From Channallabes apus (lineage: Eukaryota; Chordata; Actinopteri; Siluriformes; Clariidae), in contig CM060127.1 of NCBI GenBank assembly GCA_030522415.1, positions 8,171,207 to 8,235,206 on the forward strand: DNA of 64,000 bases. The letters run 5' to 3'. Both the position numbers and the translations under genes were made by a program. Below the pieces are notes generated by a model that was not told where the DNA came from, ran no database searches, and was given only the letters and a program-made list of their open reading frames with translations. Shown here piece after piece: positions 63,830 to 64,000 of this stretch. Every line of letters begins with the position of its first letter. Position 1 is the first letter of the stretch.

Positions 63830-64000
63830 CCCAAGTCTGGATAAATGCAGAGGGTTGTGGCAGGTAAACCATTTGCCAAATCAGTCATGCGAATCATTAA
63901 TATGACTTCCATACCGGATCGGTTGCGGCCCGAGTTAACAATGACCGCCACCGGTGCTGCAGGTGCTACAGGGTGCCAGTTGAAAATGTGGCTACTGTTG
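63830..64000 (+). mobile_element. Probable 5' region of a second RTE LINE, running off the window
   Basis: TGCCAGTCCCAAGTCTGGATAAATG, GAGGGTTGTGGCAGG, TTTGCCAAATCAGTCATGCG, TTCCATACCGGATCGGTTGC, GACCGCCACCGGTGCTGC and GGCTACTGTTG are, from memory, the 5' untranslated region of the fish RTE family seen at 51163. The ORF would begin beyond the window. It could alternatively be a family C SINE body. Confidence 0.55.

Overview
This window looks like intergenic or intronic DNA from a bony fish, most likely a catfish-type (siluriform) teleost. It is A+T-rich and full of dinucleotide and trinucleotide microsatellites. It carries the transposon mix typical of teleosts: many Tc1/mariner relics, CR1/L2/Rex-group and RTE LINEs, tRNA-derived SINEs, a Ty3/gypsy chromovirus and a DIRS-like tyrosine-recombinase element. 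The catfish assignment rests on my recollection of SINE families and is only moderately secure. I recognise no host protein-coding exon, rRNA, functional tRNA or CRISPR array. Every long reading frame I can identify belongs to a mobile element, and nearly all are broken.

Layout. 1-1300: Tc1 and SINE fragments. 1584-6518: a defective gypsy element with two LTRs and a 5-bp target duplication. 6.7-19.1 kb: SINEs, a TIR-bounded Tc1 deletion derivative, a mariner relic, a LINE endonuclease relic and a 5'-truncated L2 LINE. 19.1-25.0 kb: the largest stretch without recognisable transposons, possibly holding conserved non-coding elements. 27.0-29.2 kb: a solo LTR inside a Tc1 relic, next to a second deleted Tc1. 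30.5-35.7 kb: SINE, mariner and two head-to-tail LINEs. 39.5-42.1 kb: L2 tail, then a Tc1 nested in a mariner. 44.2-44.5 kb: a solo LTR. 45.8-51.0 kb: Tc1 relics and a chimeric SINE with a BovB-like tail. 51.1-55.4 kb: an RTE LINE with a 16-bp target duplication, itself interrupted by a second LINE. 56.0-58.1 kb: DIRS-like element. 58.3-60.6 kb: LTR fragment, Tc1 fragment, LINE. The last 160 bases resemble the 5' region of another RTE copy.

The most interesting signal cuts across these elements. The 7-mer TACAGTA and its complement TACTGTA occur about 78 times by eye, against roughly a dozen expected. This is the expected scar of a Tc1-type transposon whose ends are CAG...CTG: a TA target duplicated around three leftover bases. 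In several relics the scar is exactly the 5-bp insertion that breaks an otherwise readable frame or interrupts a SINE present uninterrupted elsewhere in the window. The window therefore seems to record a past burst of Tc1 cut-and-paste hopping. Some nested younger insertions and the transposon-poor 21-25 kb stretch are free of the scar.
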